The translations under genes and the position numbers were made by a program. From the NCBI RefSeq assembly GCF_047495875.1, contig NC_092459.1:20817795-20881794 (forward strand): DNA of 64,000 nucleotides, read 5' to 3'. This stretch comes from Pithys albifrons albifrons (taxonomy: Eukaryota; Chordata; Aves; Passeriformes; Thamnophilidae). Under the pieces are notes generated by a model. The model was not told the origin of the DNA. It saw only the letters and a program-made list of their open reading frames with translations, and searched no databases. Shown here in pieces: positions 1 to 11,834 of this stretch (positions are counted from its first letter, which is position 1; the number at the start of each line of letters is the position of its first letter).

Positions 1-920
1 GTGTTTTCTCTCCTTTCTTATTTGATTTCCCCAAGGCACCACCACCAGGGCTGTGGGCTCAGCTGTGCCCTGCAGTGGGTAGGTCGGAGCCAGGTGTGTT
101 GGGCACAGGGCAGCACCAGCCTCTCCACATAGAGCCTCCCTGCAACCCCCACTGCTGCCAGAGCCCGAACACCTGCATCCAGTACAGTTTTGATGATACA
201 AACAAGAGAACATTTCCAAACCATCACCTGTTGAAGTGCACCTCATTAACAAGTCCAATCATTAATGTGCTATCTTAGTAACTACCAATTAGAATCAATT
301 TAAACTAGCTGCATATGTGGACAGAAAAGAAGCAGAAATTTACAAGGGGTGGTAACTTCAGTTATTCAACAGAAAATAACAGCAATGCTATCAGAGCAAA
401 CATGATTAGAGGACACATACAATAACATGATCTTTTCTGAAGTATCTTGCTGGCAGGAATGAGAAGAGTTACCCACAGGTTATGACACCTAATGGTACAT
501 AAAGCCATGAGACCAGCACATCCATTCCAGTAAACCAGGCGGTTAGCTGCCATGTGTGGAATATAAGATTAGTACAATACTCATAATTTATAACTGCTTT
601 TTTATCGCAGAAGACACATACATATATATACACACACATATATATATATACACACATACATATATATAGCTTACATTTAATCCCACTTCTCTGGCCTTAA
701 CTTTTTTCTTTAAGTCACAGAAAAAGGGAAGACATACAGAATAAATTGTTCAACAAAGTTTTTCATTCAGAGGCCCTCATTTAGGATGTTTTCTCGAGTT
801 TAATACCTGTTCCTTTAGAAAAAAATGCACAAGAAAAACTACAAAAGACAGAGCCTCAGCTCAAGAGCACTCCCAGTTCTCCACACCGGAGTTACCCTTT
901 GCTTTGACACGTCTTTATCA
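1..920. other. Unique non-coding sequence, no gene recognised
   Basis: The first 250 bases or so are richer in G+C than the rest and carry short overlapping open frames on both strands, with no recognisable domain. The remainder is AT-rich and unremarkable apart from the CA/TA dinucleotide repeat at 614-668. No splice-bounded coding segment or LTR end was found. Confidence 0.6.
614..668. repeat. Compound (CA/TA)n microsatellite
   Basis: Alternating purine-pyrimidine tract of mixed ACAC and ATAT runs, about 55 bp. It is likely to be length-polymorphic. The short cysteine/tyrosine-rich reverse-strand frame that runs through it is a translation of the repeat, not a gene. Confidence 0.9.
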
Positions 921-1658
921 TGAATAATCCCAGACTATGCTGAGTTGGAAGGCACCCACAAGGATCATTAAGTCCAACTCCAACTGCATAGGACCATCAC
1001 CAAGAGTCCCACCATGTGCCTGACAACATTGACCAAATACATCTTAAACTCTGTCAGCCTTGGTGCTTTGACCATGTTCCTGGGGAGCCTGTTCCAGTAT
1101 CCAACCACCCTCTGGGGGAACAACCTCTTCCTAATATGCAATCCAAACCTCCCCTAACACAACTTCAAGCCGTTCCCTCAGGTTCTGTCACTGGTCACCA
1201 CAGAGAAGAGATCAGTGCCTGCCCCTCCTCTTCCCCTCATGAGGAAGTTGTAACTGCCATGAGGTCTCCCCTCAGTCTCCTCTTCTCCAGGCTGAACAGA
1301 CCAGGTGCCCTCAGCCACTCCTCATACAGCTTCCCTTCAAGGCCCTTCACCATCTTCACTGTCCTCTGTTGAACATTCTTTAATAACTTAATACCTTTCT
1401 TAAGTTTTGGTGCCCAAAACTGCACACAATATTCCAGATGAGGCCATCACAGTGCAGAGCAGAGCAGGACAATCCCCTCCCTCAACTGGCTGGCAATACT
1501 TTGCCTGATGCCCCCCAGGATACAGTTGGCCCTCTTGGCTGCCAGGGCACTACTGACTCACATTCAACTTGCAATCACCCAGGACCTCCAGGTCCCTTTC
1601 TGCAGCACTGCTTTTCAGCATCTCATTCCCCAGTCTGTATGAACACCCAGGGTTTCCC
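921..1658 (-). mobile_element. CR1 LINE, 5'-truncated, reverse orientation
   Basis: Read on the minus strand this is the 3' part of a CR1 non-LTR retrotransposon: the C-terminal part of ORF2 followed by the 3' UTR. The frame at 1237-1425 (minus) encodes the C-terminal RT-downstream segment typical of CR1, including [13 protein letters not shown] and the [12 protein letters not shown] motif. The element's 3' end lies at the left, where the text matches the inverted CR1 tail (CAACTC, then a degraded ATTCATG-type octamer). The 5' truncation near 1658 is normal for CR1, because target-primed reverse transcription usually stops early. The ORF is interrupted upstream of the C-terminal piece, so the copy is dead. 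Substitutions are more numerous than in the copies at 35361 and 52829, so it looks older. Its 3' UTR type resembles that of the copy at 62200. Confidence 0.92.
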
Positions 1659-4600
1659 TAAAACACACAACACCAACTCCTCACAAGTATAACTCATCTT
1701 TCTTTCATAAGAAAAATAAAATAAAATTATGAAATGAAGCCCCTTAGCTCTTATATTTCTTACCCCAGAAATGCCAAGTTTTCCTCAGTGCTTCTTTCTC
1801 CAGATTCTGACTCCTCTTTCAGTCTCCAGGTTCTCTCTCAGATTACAGACCTACAACACCCCAGCAGTCCTGTTCTATCCCTACTCTCCTACTTACCCCT
1901 CTCCCTAGGAAACTAACTTGAGTCTTCCCATCATCTGGCCATGAAACCTCTTCCACCACCTTGTCCCCACCTACACCCCAGAAAGGTCCTCCAACCCTCT
2001 CAGCTGCTCCCTGATCCCTCATTTGGTTAATTAACATCAGGTGCTCCTTCACCTCCTAATTAGAAGCAGTCCAAGCATGCATACCTCATTAGAGGGGTAC
2101 TAGTACTCACTATGAAGAGAAAGTTTATTTCTTACCTGGGTGCTCTTTCTTCTGCAATTGAAGATTTATAATCTCAAATTTATAACCAGTTCTGAATAGG
2201 CAAGAAATAGATGTTTTGAATTTGAGTCTTTCATATAGATAAATACATATACATTTTTCCCATGGTATTGTCAGGTAAAAACTTCCTGATGTTTCCAGTG
2301 ACTTTAGCTTAACTAAGAAATAATTACAGGAATTATAAAATTAATGTTTTCTTGGTGGGAGAAGGATGGAAGCAATAAAAGAAAAAAAGTTCCCTCAGGA
2401 GCATCCAGAAGGTTCCTTATGACCAAAACTCCTCAAATTCATTCTCTAGTGAGAAGGAAGCTGCAAGCCAAATGCTTTTGATGTGTTTAGTCTTCAGAGA
2501 AAGCAAGTGGTTTCTCTAGGTGCCACCAAATAGCCATGGCAGCAAGGTTTACATCTGCAGTCACAGGTACTGTGACTGTACAAGAGAGCAGGAAAACATG
2601 AGACAAGCTGGCCAATGCAAAAACAGTGCACAGCCATGAGGGGGACCAGAGTCAGGACAGGTCTGAGGAGGGGGAGGTGGGCTAGGGCCTTCCAAGGTTG
2701 CAGCTGCTGGTAAAGGGCAGGCAGGCAGCAGGCTCCAGAGATTCCAGCATGGTGGGACCACATGGCAGACTGGAGAGAGAGCCGTTCCTAGAGCACTGGG
2801 TGCCAGTCAATGTGCCTAGCAGGGTTGTTATTGATGCTGAGAAGAAGGGGACTTGCTCTTGCCCACAGTCCCAGGCTCCAGCAGAGGCAAACAGTCCATG
2901 TCTGCAGTCACTGAGACTGGTGACTGCCAATTAAATGAACCAATAAACCACAGCACTGCATGATGCCTATGCAGAGGTGTCTTCTCTACCTGGCAAAAGT
3001 TATTGTTATGCCATGTATTTTCTTACTATTGCTACCAATTGTACACAAAATACAGTATTACAGAAATGGTTTCATAACGCCTCCAGAATAAATGACATAG
3101 AAAGGAAACATCCACTAATATTTGATATAGATGGAAAAAATAAAGCAATGCTGTAATGAGAGACAAAAAACTAAAGTGGTTCCATAAACCACTATTGCCA
3201 GAGTGGTAAAACCAGTGTTTTACCTTTCAAAACGTAAGTTATGTCACTTACTATAAAGCTAATGATGTTTTGTGCTTGGGAAAAAAACAGCTGTAATATT
3301 AAGGAAGACCATATAATTCAGGTTAAATATTATATAAACAGACTTTGTAATCAGAAATTGAGTCAGGAAAACAAAGATCTCTCAGTGACTTTGTCAGCCG
3401 TGCCTTGTCAAACAGTTTAAGATATAATCTTAGAAAATACTTACATTAGTCATTTTAGGATTCATTGTAAATCTGTTTACATATGGATGTCACATAAAGT
3501 TCAGTCATCTTTTTGGAAGGTCTGTTGCATTAATCCCCAACAGTATAAGTAGTGATCTTTTATTTTACATAATTTCAGTTGTAAAGTTAGCTTGCATTTC
3601 CTATGTCAGAAGGCTTTAGAGAGAGATCCACAGTAGGCTGGAAACAACATTACAGCAATGAACAGTTGTTTCAACTTAAGAATAAATGAGGATGAATTTT
3701 ATTTGAAACTTTGTTTTACTAACCCATTATAGATCATACATAATGCTATAGATGATATTCCTGCTCACACTTGTGAGTTGTTTGGAAATGAAAAATGTGC
3801 AGAACTCTCTAGCCAGGAGGAAAAAAACCTAAAACCAAAACCAAAACACATACTGAAAGTCCCAAAACCTCAAAACCTTATCAAAGAAAAACAAATAGTA
3901 TTTTATGCCACTACTAAGTGGAATTTAGAGAGGGAAAAAACCTCTGTGAAGAGGACTCTTTTTCTGTTCACAGGCCAGCCACTAACAACTGAAAAATCAC
4001 CTAAATTTCCAACTCTGTAGCTTTTATAGGCTCACTTGATGCTACAGTATCAGGGCACCTCCACAAAAAACAGTGAAATGAAGCCAGTATAAATGGAATG
4101 ATAACAGGTGGCTTAGTAGCCCTGCAACACACAAAATTTTTTTGAAGGGAGGAAATACATCAATTTCTGAAGCCTTAACGTTTTTACAAATAGGATTACA
4201 GTAGTATTGCCAGCTTAAAAAACCCTACTCTAGCCTTTTAGGTGGCACCACTTTATGCAAAGGCCTCAGGGCAAAAGAAAATATGCTAGCAAATATTTGA
4301 ATAGATTAGATTTTAGTACAAACAGCATGTTTGTCCTTTGCAGCAACACAGAGGTATCAAAAAAAAATAAGTTATATCCCAAACATAAGAGTATTTAACA
4401 AACAGTTTATATAGGGTTCAATGCTCCTTCTGTATGGAAGACAAAATATTTGTGCCCAGAACTTTATCTTGCAAATGTGCGAAGCAGCAAATATGGCCTA
4501 TGATATTCAGCAAAATTTTGAATACTGACATGGCTTTGCAAATTTCCATTATCTGTTTTGCACAGGCTAGATGATCTACTTATTGCTCAATTCAAAATAC

Positions 4601-4705
4601 TTACTAACATACTAATGATTGAACTAATTTCTTTTAGTGAACTGTGATCTGACTTTTTGTCATTGTTATGGGTTTTACTAACAAAAATTTGTTTTGAATT
4701 CACAA
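1659..4705. other. Unique non-coding sequence with one GC-richer patch
   Basis: No domain-bearing open frame. Bases about 2480-2935 are clearly richer in G+C than their surroundings and carry overlapping short frames on both strands (for example 2494-2763 minus and 2698-2934 plus). None resembles a known protein and no convincing splice pair bounds them. This patch could be an old repeat or a former exon or CpG-rich segment. The rest is AT-rich without repeats I recognise. Confidence 0.5.
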
Positions 4706-5119
4706 GGATGGAACACTGTCCTATGAGGAAAGGTTGAGAAAGTTGGAGTTGTTCTGATGGAGAAGAAAAGGCCCTTAGTAGACCTTATTGTAGCCTTTCA
4801 ACATTTGAAAGGGGCGTAAAAAAAGCTGTGGACAGATTTTCTAGTGAGGCCTGTTGCAATAGGACAAGGGGCAATGGTTTTAAACTATAAGAGGGTAGAT
4901 TTAGAATAGATATAAGGAAAAAAAAATTATATTCAGAGGGTGGTGAAGCACTGTAACAGGGTTCCCAGAGAGGTGATGCTCCATCCCTGGAAACACTGGG
5001 GCTCTGAACAACCTGCCTGCATTGAAGATGTTCCTGCTCATTGCAGGAGGGATTGGATTACATGACCTTTAGAGGTCCCTTCCAGCTCACACTATTCTTT
5101 AATTCTATGATTCCATGAA
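4706..5119 (+). mobile_element. CR1 LINE 3' fragment, forward
   Basis: About 410 bp covering the extreme 3' end of ORF2 and the 3' UTR of a CR1 element. Recognisable landmarks in order are: a degraded GAGAAGAAAAGG stretch (the FSLEKR-type region), 'GGGGCAATGGTTTTAAACT', 'AGAGGGTGGTGAAGCACTG', 'CCCAGAGAGGTGATGCTCC', and the terminal 'AATTCTATGATTCCATG'. It is 5'-truncated and has many indels, so it is an old copy with no coding capacity. The 7-mer GAATTCA lies just before the element (4696-4702) and again at its end (5117-5123). CR1 normally makes no clear TSD, so this may be chance. Confidence 0.9.
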
Positions 5120-7444
5120 TTCAAGCACACTATAAATTATAGACAGATCCAGAGTTATGTGACATGATGGATTTATTTAAGTGCATCAAATCAAAAGAAA
5201 GGTAAAATAATGTGCAATATCGTTACTTTCTGCAATCCATTCTGACAAATGAAACTTAGGGAATTGTTTGGAATTTGACTGTTAGAGCTGTAAAACAAAA
5301 AAATCTGTCATTAAGGAAGAACAACTTATGAAGTACTTCCAAACCCAAAGGGTTTTGGAGCAATCAAATAACACCTTTCCTTCCCCTTTTGTATATATCC
5401 CCAAACTATGTACCTGTTCAGATTATATGTATTATAAATACATCCCTATGATACTTTTCTCTTCATAAAATACTGTATCTTGTTTCAGAACTGAGGAAAA
5501 GATTTTCCTTCACTGTCAACTCATTATGACTTTGGAGTTTTTTCCCCCTTAAGTTAATTGTTCAGACAACTCTATTTTAAAGGGGTCAGGCTTTTACAGT
5601 TTTAGACTTTCTGCACAAACTCACTGTATTAACTTTCCACTCCTCTGTTTTACTCCCAAGAGCTATGACATTCTTCTTTTCTATGCAAAGCTTTGAAGTC
5701 TGCCTGTTATTTCTACCCATCATATTTGAAGTTTAATAGAGTATGTATCATTTATTACTTGACTATCTCCTGTCAAAATTGCTGCTTGGCTTGTTTGTCC
5801 TTTATAAGAAAGAAATCTAGTGAGTATTTCAGTGAGTCATAAAGTTCATTTTATCTAAATCTAACTTTTAAAAGAAGTATTTTAAAGATAACTACTTTTG
5901 ATAGTTTCAAATGGCACCGAAAAAAAGTACTGCAGCTACTAATATGAAATAATGATCAATTCTGGAAATGTTTGAGAACTATGTGAATGCTTTGGGCTAA
6001 CTCTACACTTTTTGTATTAAGAATCAATATACTCTTATTTTCCTTCATTATGTCACTTGTCATCTCTTTGTACATATTTTGCAGTATTCAAAACTTTCTG
6101 GAATTTAAGTAATCTGTGTAGTTCAGTGCTTAAATTTAAACATTATCCCTATGTAGAGCACAAGTAGGTTGTAAAAGAAAAGGGGGAGGCATTGCATATA
6201 CAAGAATATCTGACATAGGCAATCAAGACTCAGAGTCAGGGATTTTCACAAGTGGATTCATTTACAGTGAAGACAGGTGGGACTGGAGGGAAAAGCAGTG
6301 GTGCAGCTTCTGTCTTAACCTGTAATAAGGATCACATACCATGACAAAGATCCATAATCCCTAAGAAGGCTTAGTATGTACCTATGAAAGCTGGCATTAG
6401 TTGTGAGTATACGACAAAGCCCTTAACTTGGTATTTTTGCTGACCTTTTTACCTGTGCTAAAAATATTTAACTATCACATTTTTAATTTCTTTATTTTGC
6501 CACACTAGCACTTGCCATTGTATTTCTTTAGTACAGCAGCTAATGAATCTCGGAGTGTGATGACTTTTAAAACCAGAATTTTCTTTAAACTTTTAGAGCT
6601 TATTATTTTCAGAATATCCCCCCCGATACATATTCTGTTGCAGTATATGATGTAGTTTACTGTACTGAATTCCTATTGTGATCTACCTTGAGTTGCTAGT
6701 ATGCATACAGATTTTAATGATTACCCTCAAAGTGCTCTCTCTATGGTGCCACCTTATCAATGTGCCCTCTAATCAGTAGGTCTTTAACAAATTCAGAAGT
6801 AATGAAGCAGAACAATCTCCCATTAAATTTCATGGTGAAAAAATTTTGGTAGCTTCAGCCTGAAATATCACATTCCAAAAGCAATTTAGAAATACGTCTT
6901 AATTGAGAAATATTTCATCTATCTTTCTGAACATTTTCTGTGCTTTTAAGTCACCTCTGTAGAGGTTTGCCTTAGGATGCATAATTTGATGCTTGATCTC
7001 CTTCTATCAGAGCATTTTATCTTGTTCTCCTCTCCTCTAATCCTTACATATATAATACATCATTTCAGGATTTATGATCATCACTGAGATTATCTATCGT
7101 AATATCATTTTTAGTTTGGAACAAATTGTTTCTTATGGATGACTTGCCCTAACAACTGTGCTTAGGTGAGTCATATTTTGCTAGTTTAAAATGTTCTCAT
7201 TCTAACTTCTTCCAAAGAAATGATGTATGCAAAGCCTTTTTTGCCCCATACTTTCAATTTCAGCAAACTTTTTCTTAAAATTTATCACAATATTTGTACA
7301 TTAGCCCCTAGAAATGGATATTGCATAATTATCTGAAGCAAGGTACGTTTGGCAAATTCTGCCATTAAGTGTGTAAGATTTCTGCAGGAAAGTGCAGTGC
7401 TCTGCATTATCTGTTAGCCCATTGCGTGTTGCTTACTCCCACAG
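5120..7444. other. Unique AT-rich non-coding sequence
   Basis: No open frame of note, no LTR end and no CR1 tail seen. The segment runs up to the possible splice acceptor at 7444. Confidence 0.55.
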
Positions 7445-7548
7445 ATGGTCTAGTGAGAGCTGCCTGAACCTGCCCTTAGCTGCTCATGTGTATCCAGATA
7501 TTCAAGGTCCTGCATCATCTGGACATATATGTGAATATCTGAACACAG
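7445..7548 (+). CDS. Possible internal exon A (unrecognised protein)
   Basis: A 104-nt open segment preceded by a good acceptor (pyrimidine-rich GCTTACTCCCACAG ending at 7444) and followed by a plausible donor (CAG|GTAATA at 7548/7549). The open frame is the one that starts upstream at 7392; within the segment it reads as a Cys/Ser/Pro-containing stretch ending in YLNT. The frame leaves one base over at the 3' boundary (phase 1), which fits the start of the candidate exon B at 7642. I recognise no domain. Acceptor and donor look-alikes are common in AT-rich DNA and no conservation data are available, so this is a weak call. It could equally be part of a lncRNA or chance. Confidence 0.22.
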
Positions 7549-7641
7549 GTAATAGTTTTAGTTTTGTTTACCTTTAACACAGTATTTGATACCAGCAGCA
7601 TACTCAGGTGGTCTGCAGGGTTCTGATATCTGTTTCTTCAG

Positions 7642-7746
7642 GCAGCCTACAGGCTGTGCTGAAGTACCAACATGAAGAGATAGAGTGGGCAGATATAAAG
7701 TTCCTTGATATGGAGGAAGTCAACGATGAAAGTACTGCTATTGCAG
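7642..7746 (+). CDS. Possible exon B (unrecognised acidic segment; 3' end uncertain)
   Basis: Open segment preceded by a branch-point-like CTGAT and a strong pyrimidine-tract acceptor (TGTTTCTTCAG ending at 7641). The first two bases complete a Gly codon with the single base left over from candidate exon A, so the two segments join in frame across a 93-bp intron. The frame encodes a coding-like acidic stretch (KYQHEEIEWADIKFLDMEEV). Past about 7746 the composition turns AT-rich, although the frame stays open to 7826. No GT donor sits where the coding-like character ends (GCAG|GAAAGA), which counts against a normal internal exon. There is no recognisable family; a pseudogene remnant is possible. 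Confidence 0.25.
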
Positions 7747-10700
7747 GAAAGATTTTTTGTTTTATATTTTCCATCTTAATGTATTCAGAACGTGACTCTT
7801 ATTGTCAATTTTTCTCATTAATTTGAATAAGAGTTTCAGTTGAACCCATTGCTTAGAATGTTGGGGGGTTTTTGTATTTTTTCTTGTCACTGGTTCATAT
7901 TTATGTAGAACAGGTTGTAATCCTTAGCTTTTTTTTTTTTTAATGAAAGTGATGACTTCAAATTGTATTTTAATGGAATAAGATGGCTTTGGTGTAATAG
8001 CTTCCCAAGTCTCTTGGGACCTTCGTGGCTAGAGAAAGGTTTTAAGACCATATCATTGCAAAAGATTCCACAAGCCTGTGAAATAGTCATGCCATAGGCT
8101 ACAGTAGAACTTACATATTCCTCTGACAAGGTGTTAATATGGGGATTACCTACCTCTGCATGTAGTGGGTGGTAGAGAAATGAGTAAGAGACATATGAAA
8201 GAGCTAAGAAACAGTAACTACTATTCAGATGGATGACAGAACAAAAAAGCAAGAGAACCACTAGACTGAAATAATGAGTTTCAGGGGAGCCATCTATTCA
8301 ATTGAGCAAAACATAAGATGTGAGTGAATGCTGATTGTTCAAAACAGATGAGGAAGGAAGAAGCTGTGGGAAGCAATGTCATATTTTATGGGAAAAAAAT
8401 GTAGCCTTAGTTAACACTAAGAGAATTTGGCTGATGTCATAAAGATTCTCAGGGAAGAGACATTATAGGAAACATTAGTAGAGACTACTGAATAAAGAAT
8501 CAGATTAAAGGAATCCATTTTTGATAGATTTTTTTTTCACTTCCATTTTATGTACTATATTCAATTAAGCTGCATATAGCAAATGAAGGAGTAAACCTGT
8601 TTCCAGAATTCAAATGCCACTTTGAATGATCATTAAGTGAGCCTGTTTCTCTAACACCTATGAAGGAAGCCTTGACAAATTAACCTCTACAACTAAGGTT
8701 TATCTTTCTTAAATAGCCCCCACAAAAAAAAGCTGCCTGGACTGAGAGATGAGGTGGGGGTGCGAAAGGCAAGGAAGAAAACTGTGTAAGATTAATGGCA
8801 ACTCCCTCTGATAGTGAAACAGAATAAAAAGGCAAATACCAGCTGAGAAGATGGAACACAGACCACCTATGAATGTCTTTCTTGTCATTGCTGTTAACAA
8901 AACCATCACAGTTTACAGAAGTAAGGTTTGCTCACAGGTCAGTTTTCAATGTGAATGCAGAGTCCCTGTTTCAAAAACTAAACAAAAATTAGACCTGAAG
9001 TTCCAAATGCAAATTCATAAAGAAAGAAAAGCAAAAGAGGAAAGGAGGAGATAGGAGATATTTAGTGAAGTCTTGCTTGAAAAATGGGAGGAGGAGGGGG
9101 GGAAGGGCAGAAAGAAAAGAAGAGAAATAATAACTGGAAGAATAAAGAATGCAAACAAGAAGGAGAGCTCTTTGTTATTTCTTATCATGCTTTTTAGGCT
9201 CCTTCATTTGTTTTTTTTTCTTCAGTATATTGGGGTGTTAAATACATAAAAATGTATTAAATGTATGTGGTGCAGTTTTTGCTTTTTCCTCTCTGTTCTT
9301 TTTCTTTTCAGGTAGCTGTCACTTATTTTAATGCCAGGGAAAGGGCAGTGGAGGTGGGAGGCTGATGTGTTATTACAATTCCTTACTAGTAGACTCTAGT
9401 GATTGCAATCTGTCATTATGCACCCTCTTTCCCTTAGAAACCTGTATTTGATCACAGGATGAAAGAGGTATGTGGACTAAGTATCCTAATGAAGTTGTTT
9501 CAGCTTTTTCTACTACAGTTCAGTATCTGCAGTTTTATTGTTACCTGGTAGCCAAACACAAAGCCTACCTTTTATTGATTTGTCCATGGAACAGTGTTAT
9601 TCAATATTGCAGATGAGAGCACTTTCATCTTTTCATTTCCATATGTTTGGTAGTATTAAAAGTTTTTGTGCTATCTTTGTCATTTGATCTGAGATCAGTC
9701 ATTTCATGATGAAACTCCACCTATCAAAATAAGCCACTTTTCCTTCCATATCAGTATATTTTCTGTAAATGGGTTTGTTTTTGTTACCTTATTAAAAACA
9801 AGAATAATTGCCATGAGAATACAGTTACTCAATGAACAATTTTGCTATTTGTGAAAAATATTATGTAGGATACGTAAAATAAAGAATATTTATGCAACAT
9901 ATGCAAAAAATATTTAATGTGCTTTTTATGGCATTTTTTTGCTGGTCCTTCATGTCTCTTTCGTAGAAGATGGAGAGATTATGAATCTTTTCAGGATATG
10001 TATACGTTTTTCTGTCCTATGAAAATTCTTTTAATAAAAAAGAGTTGGGTTTTTTTGTTTTTGTTTTTTTTGGGTTTTTTTACATCTTAATAATAATAAT
10101 AATAATTTGCGGAACTTCATTGTTTTCCTGTGACTGGGAGTTTTGAGACTATGAGGAATAATTAATAAAATTGCACAGATTTAACTCTCCTACATCTCAG
10201 GGGGTAATTCCTGAAAAATTGCCTATCCTGACACAAGTGGTAGCAGCTGCAATAGTAGTATCTTTTTTATTTTAGAAAGAAATAATCCTGTAGTTCTGAG
10301 TTATTTCCTTTTCTACATTTTACTGAATTAAGTATAAGCTTATAAAATGTTGATAAAATAGTACCATTTTCACTGAAAAAGACCTCTCAGTGGAGGAATT
10401 CTCACCATATCCTTCATACAGGAATTTAATTCAGTTAAGACTAAACAGAATAATACATATAATTTTGTAAATCACATCATCTTACTTTTACATTAACTCT
10501 GATGATTGAGAGGTAAAGAATGTAACATTCAACAACAGATAATATACTGAAAAAATTCAGAAGTCAGTGGATCTAAATTCTCTACTGATTTGCCTATATG
10601 AAAAAGATGTGTCAGATGAACGAAACCATGAACTGTGTGTTCCAAGTCTTTGATTAGTCTTATCAGAAGTCTTTATTAGTAACTGAACAAAATGCAGAAG

Positions 10701-10894
10701 TATGATAGCAGAACAAAATTAGACAAAAATGTTGACAAAAAGGAGGATTAGATGTAGATATAATGATTTAAATGGTGAGATAGCACTGAGGACAGGATTA
10801 AAAAAATGATAGTTTGTAAAGTAAGATAAACATTTCTTCAGATAGGGTGAATCACTGCATAGGATTTCACTGATTATGAAGGAAGCTGGCCTGA
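7747..10894. other. Unique AT-rich non-coding sequence
   Basis: Contains a purine-rich patch (about 9043-9127), a T-rich/TAA low-complexity stretch (10046-10106) and otherwise nothing I can name. The reverse-strand open frame at 7887-8261 (124 codons) has no domain features, and I take it as chance. Confidence 0.55.
10046..10106. repeat. Poly-T-rich stretch plus (TAA)n
   Basis: T-runs broken by G (10046-10081), followed by about six TAA units (10088-10106). Simple low-complexity DNA, probably slippage-derived. Confidence 0.85.
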
Positions 10895-11067
10895 TGTGGG
10901 GGGGTGACAGTGAGTGCATCCCTTAGGGAAAGCTGTTTGGAGTGCAACCTTAAAGAGAACAGAGCTACCTGGAGTATGTGCAGTGGTTTGTGACCAATGA
11001 GAGGCTGTGGTGTATGTAAGGTGAATTGGTGTACCAATAATGTGGTAGCATGTTGGATGTGAGAGTG

Positions 11068-11075
11068 CATAAAAG
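11068..11075 (+). promoter_or_regulatory. TATA box of the LTR at 10895
   Basis: CATAAAAG sits in the position expected for the U3 TATA box, downstream of two CCAAT-like boxes and about 120 bp before AATAAA. Functional status today is unknown. Confidence 0.6.
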
Positions 11076-11193
11076 GTGTGGATGTTACTGCGTGAGAGTT
11101 AGATCTACTAGGATGTGAGATGATGTAATAGGAACTTCTAGGAACCATCTACTTCTACTATAAGCTATGAGAGCTGTCTGTTAATCTATCTTG

Positions 11194-11199
11194 AATAAA
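11194..11199 (+). terminator. Polyadenylation signal of the LTR at 10895
   Basis: Canonical AATAAA in the expected R region of the LTR. The following T/G-containing sequence (AAGTTGTGAGCC) could serve as the downstream element. Confidence 0.6.
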
Positions 11200-11309
11200 C
11201 TCTCTAAGTTGTGAGCCTTCTGATCAAGCCTTCTGATGTCTGCTGTGCCTGAGCTCTTCTGACCATCAGTCCACAGTGCCCTAGCTCGGTATAAGGGGCT
11301 CCCCCTATA

Positions 11310-11834
11310 GCCTGACTGCCTGCGTAATTTTACACAGATAAAATTCGTTGATAGAAATAACAGTTCCAGAGACTAATAAAAAGGAATTTAGAAAAAAACA
11401 GACACAAACAACAAAGCCATAAACAAAATTGTCTTATTTTGAGGGAAACAAAATGCTTACCAAAACCAGAGAGAGGATTCCTCCTCAATAACCACCCACC
11501 CCTTATTAAATTAAAAAAAAAAGAAACTTTAATTAGAAAATGGATATAAGAGGGATAACTGTTCTTAACTACTATATATATAGATATTGTTATCATTATA
11601 ACAGACCACAGCAAACTACTCCCTCAGCACCAAAATGAAAAATCTCAAAAAACTGTGGTTTCCTCCTGGTGCAGTTATATTTATGGACAGTGTCAGTGTC
11701 ACACCTTGGCTGGCTGCAAGGTGAATTCTCAGTCTTTTCCCATGGAGACAGAGACAAGGGGGTTGTAGGACTCATGTGGTACAGGATGGAGCCTTTCCTG
11801 TGGGGGAAGAGCAGACTCTCTCTCCTTGTCCTTT
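11310..11834. other. Inter-LTR spacer, possibly older repeat material
   Basis: The right half (about 11630-11834) is G+C-richer and resumes on the other side of the minus-strand LTR at 12457, as expected for the LTR's insertion site. Read on the minus strand, the rejoined flanks look as if they could be part of an older LTR or other repeat, but I cannot match them to a family. The left part is AT-rich and featureless. Confidence 0.4.

Larger units (their letters stand above)
10895..11309 (+). mobile_element. Solo LTR of a class II-type (ERVK/alpha-beta-like) endogenous retrovirus
   Basis: A 415-bp LTR delimited by a perfect 6-bp direct repeat, GCCTGA, at 10889-10894 and 11310-11315. The ends form a short inverted repeat: TGTGGGGG at the start and CCCCCTATA at the end, where the expected final CA reads TA. 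Internal layout fits a retroviral U3-R-U5: CCAAT-type boxes in U3 (GACCAATG and ACCAATAA near 10990-11040), a TATA-like CATAAAAG at 11068-11075, and AATAAA at 11194-11199 about 120 bp downstream. The 6-bp TSD is typical of alpha- and beta-retrovirus-like ERVs. No internal retroviral sequence flanks it, so it is a solo LTR left by LTR-LTR recombination. It has no protein-coding capacity. Confidence 0.82.

Noticed and set aside
1016..1372. 118-codon forward frame
   Set aside because: Antisense shadow of the reverse-strand CR1 ORF2 and 3' UTR.
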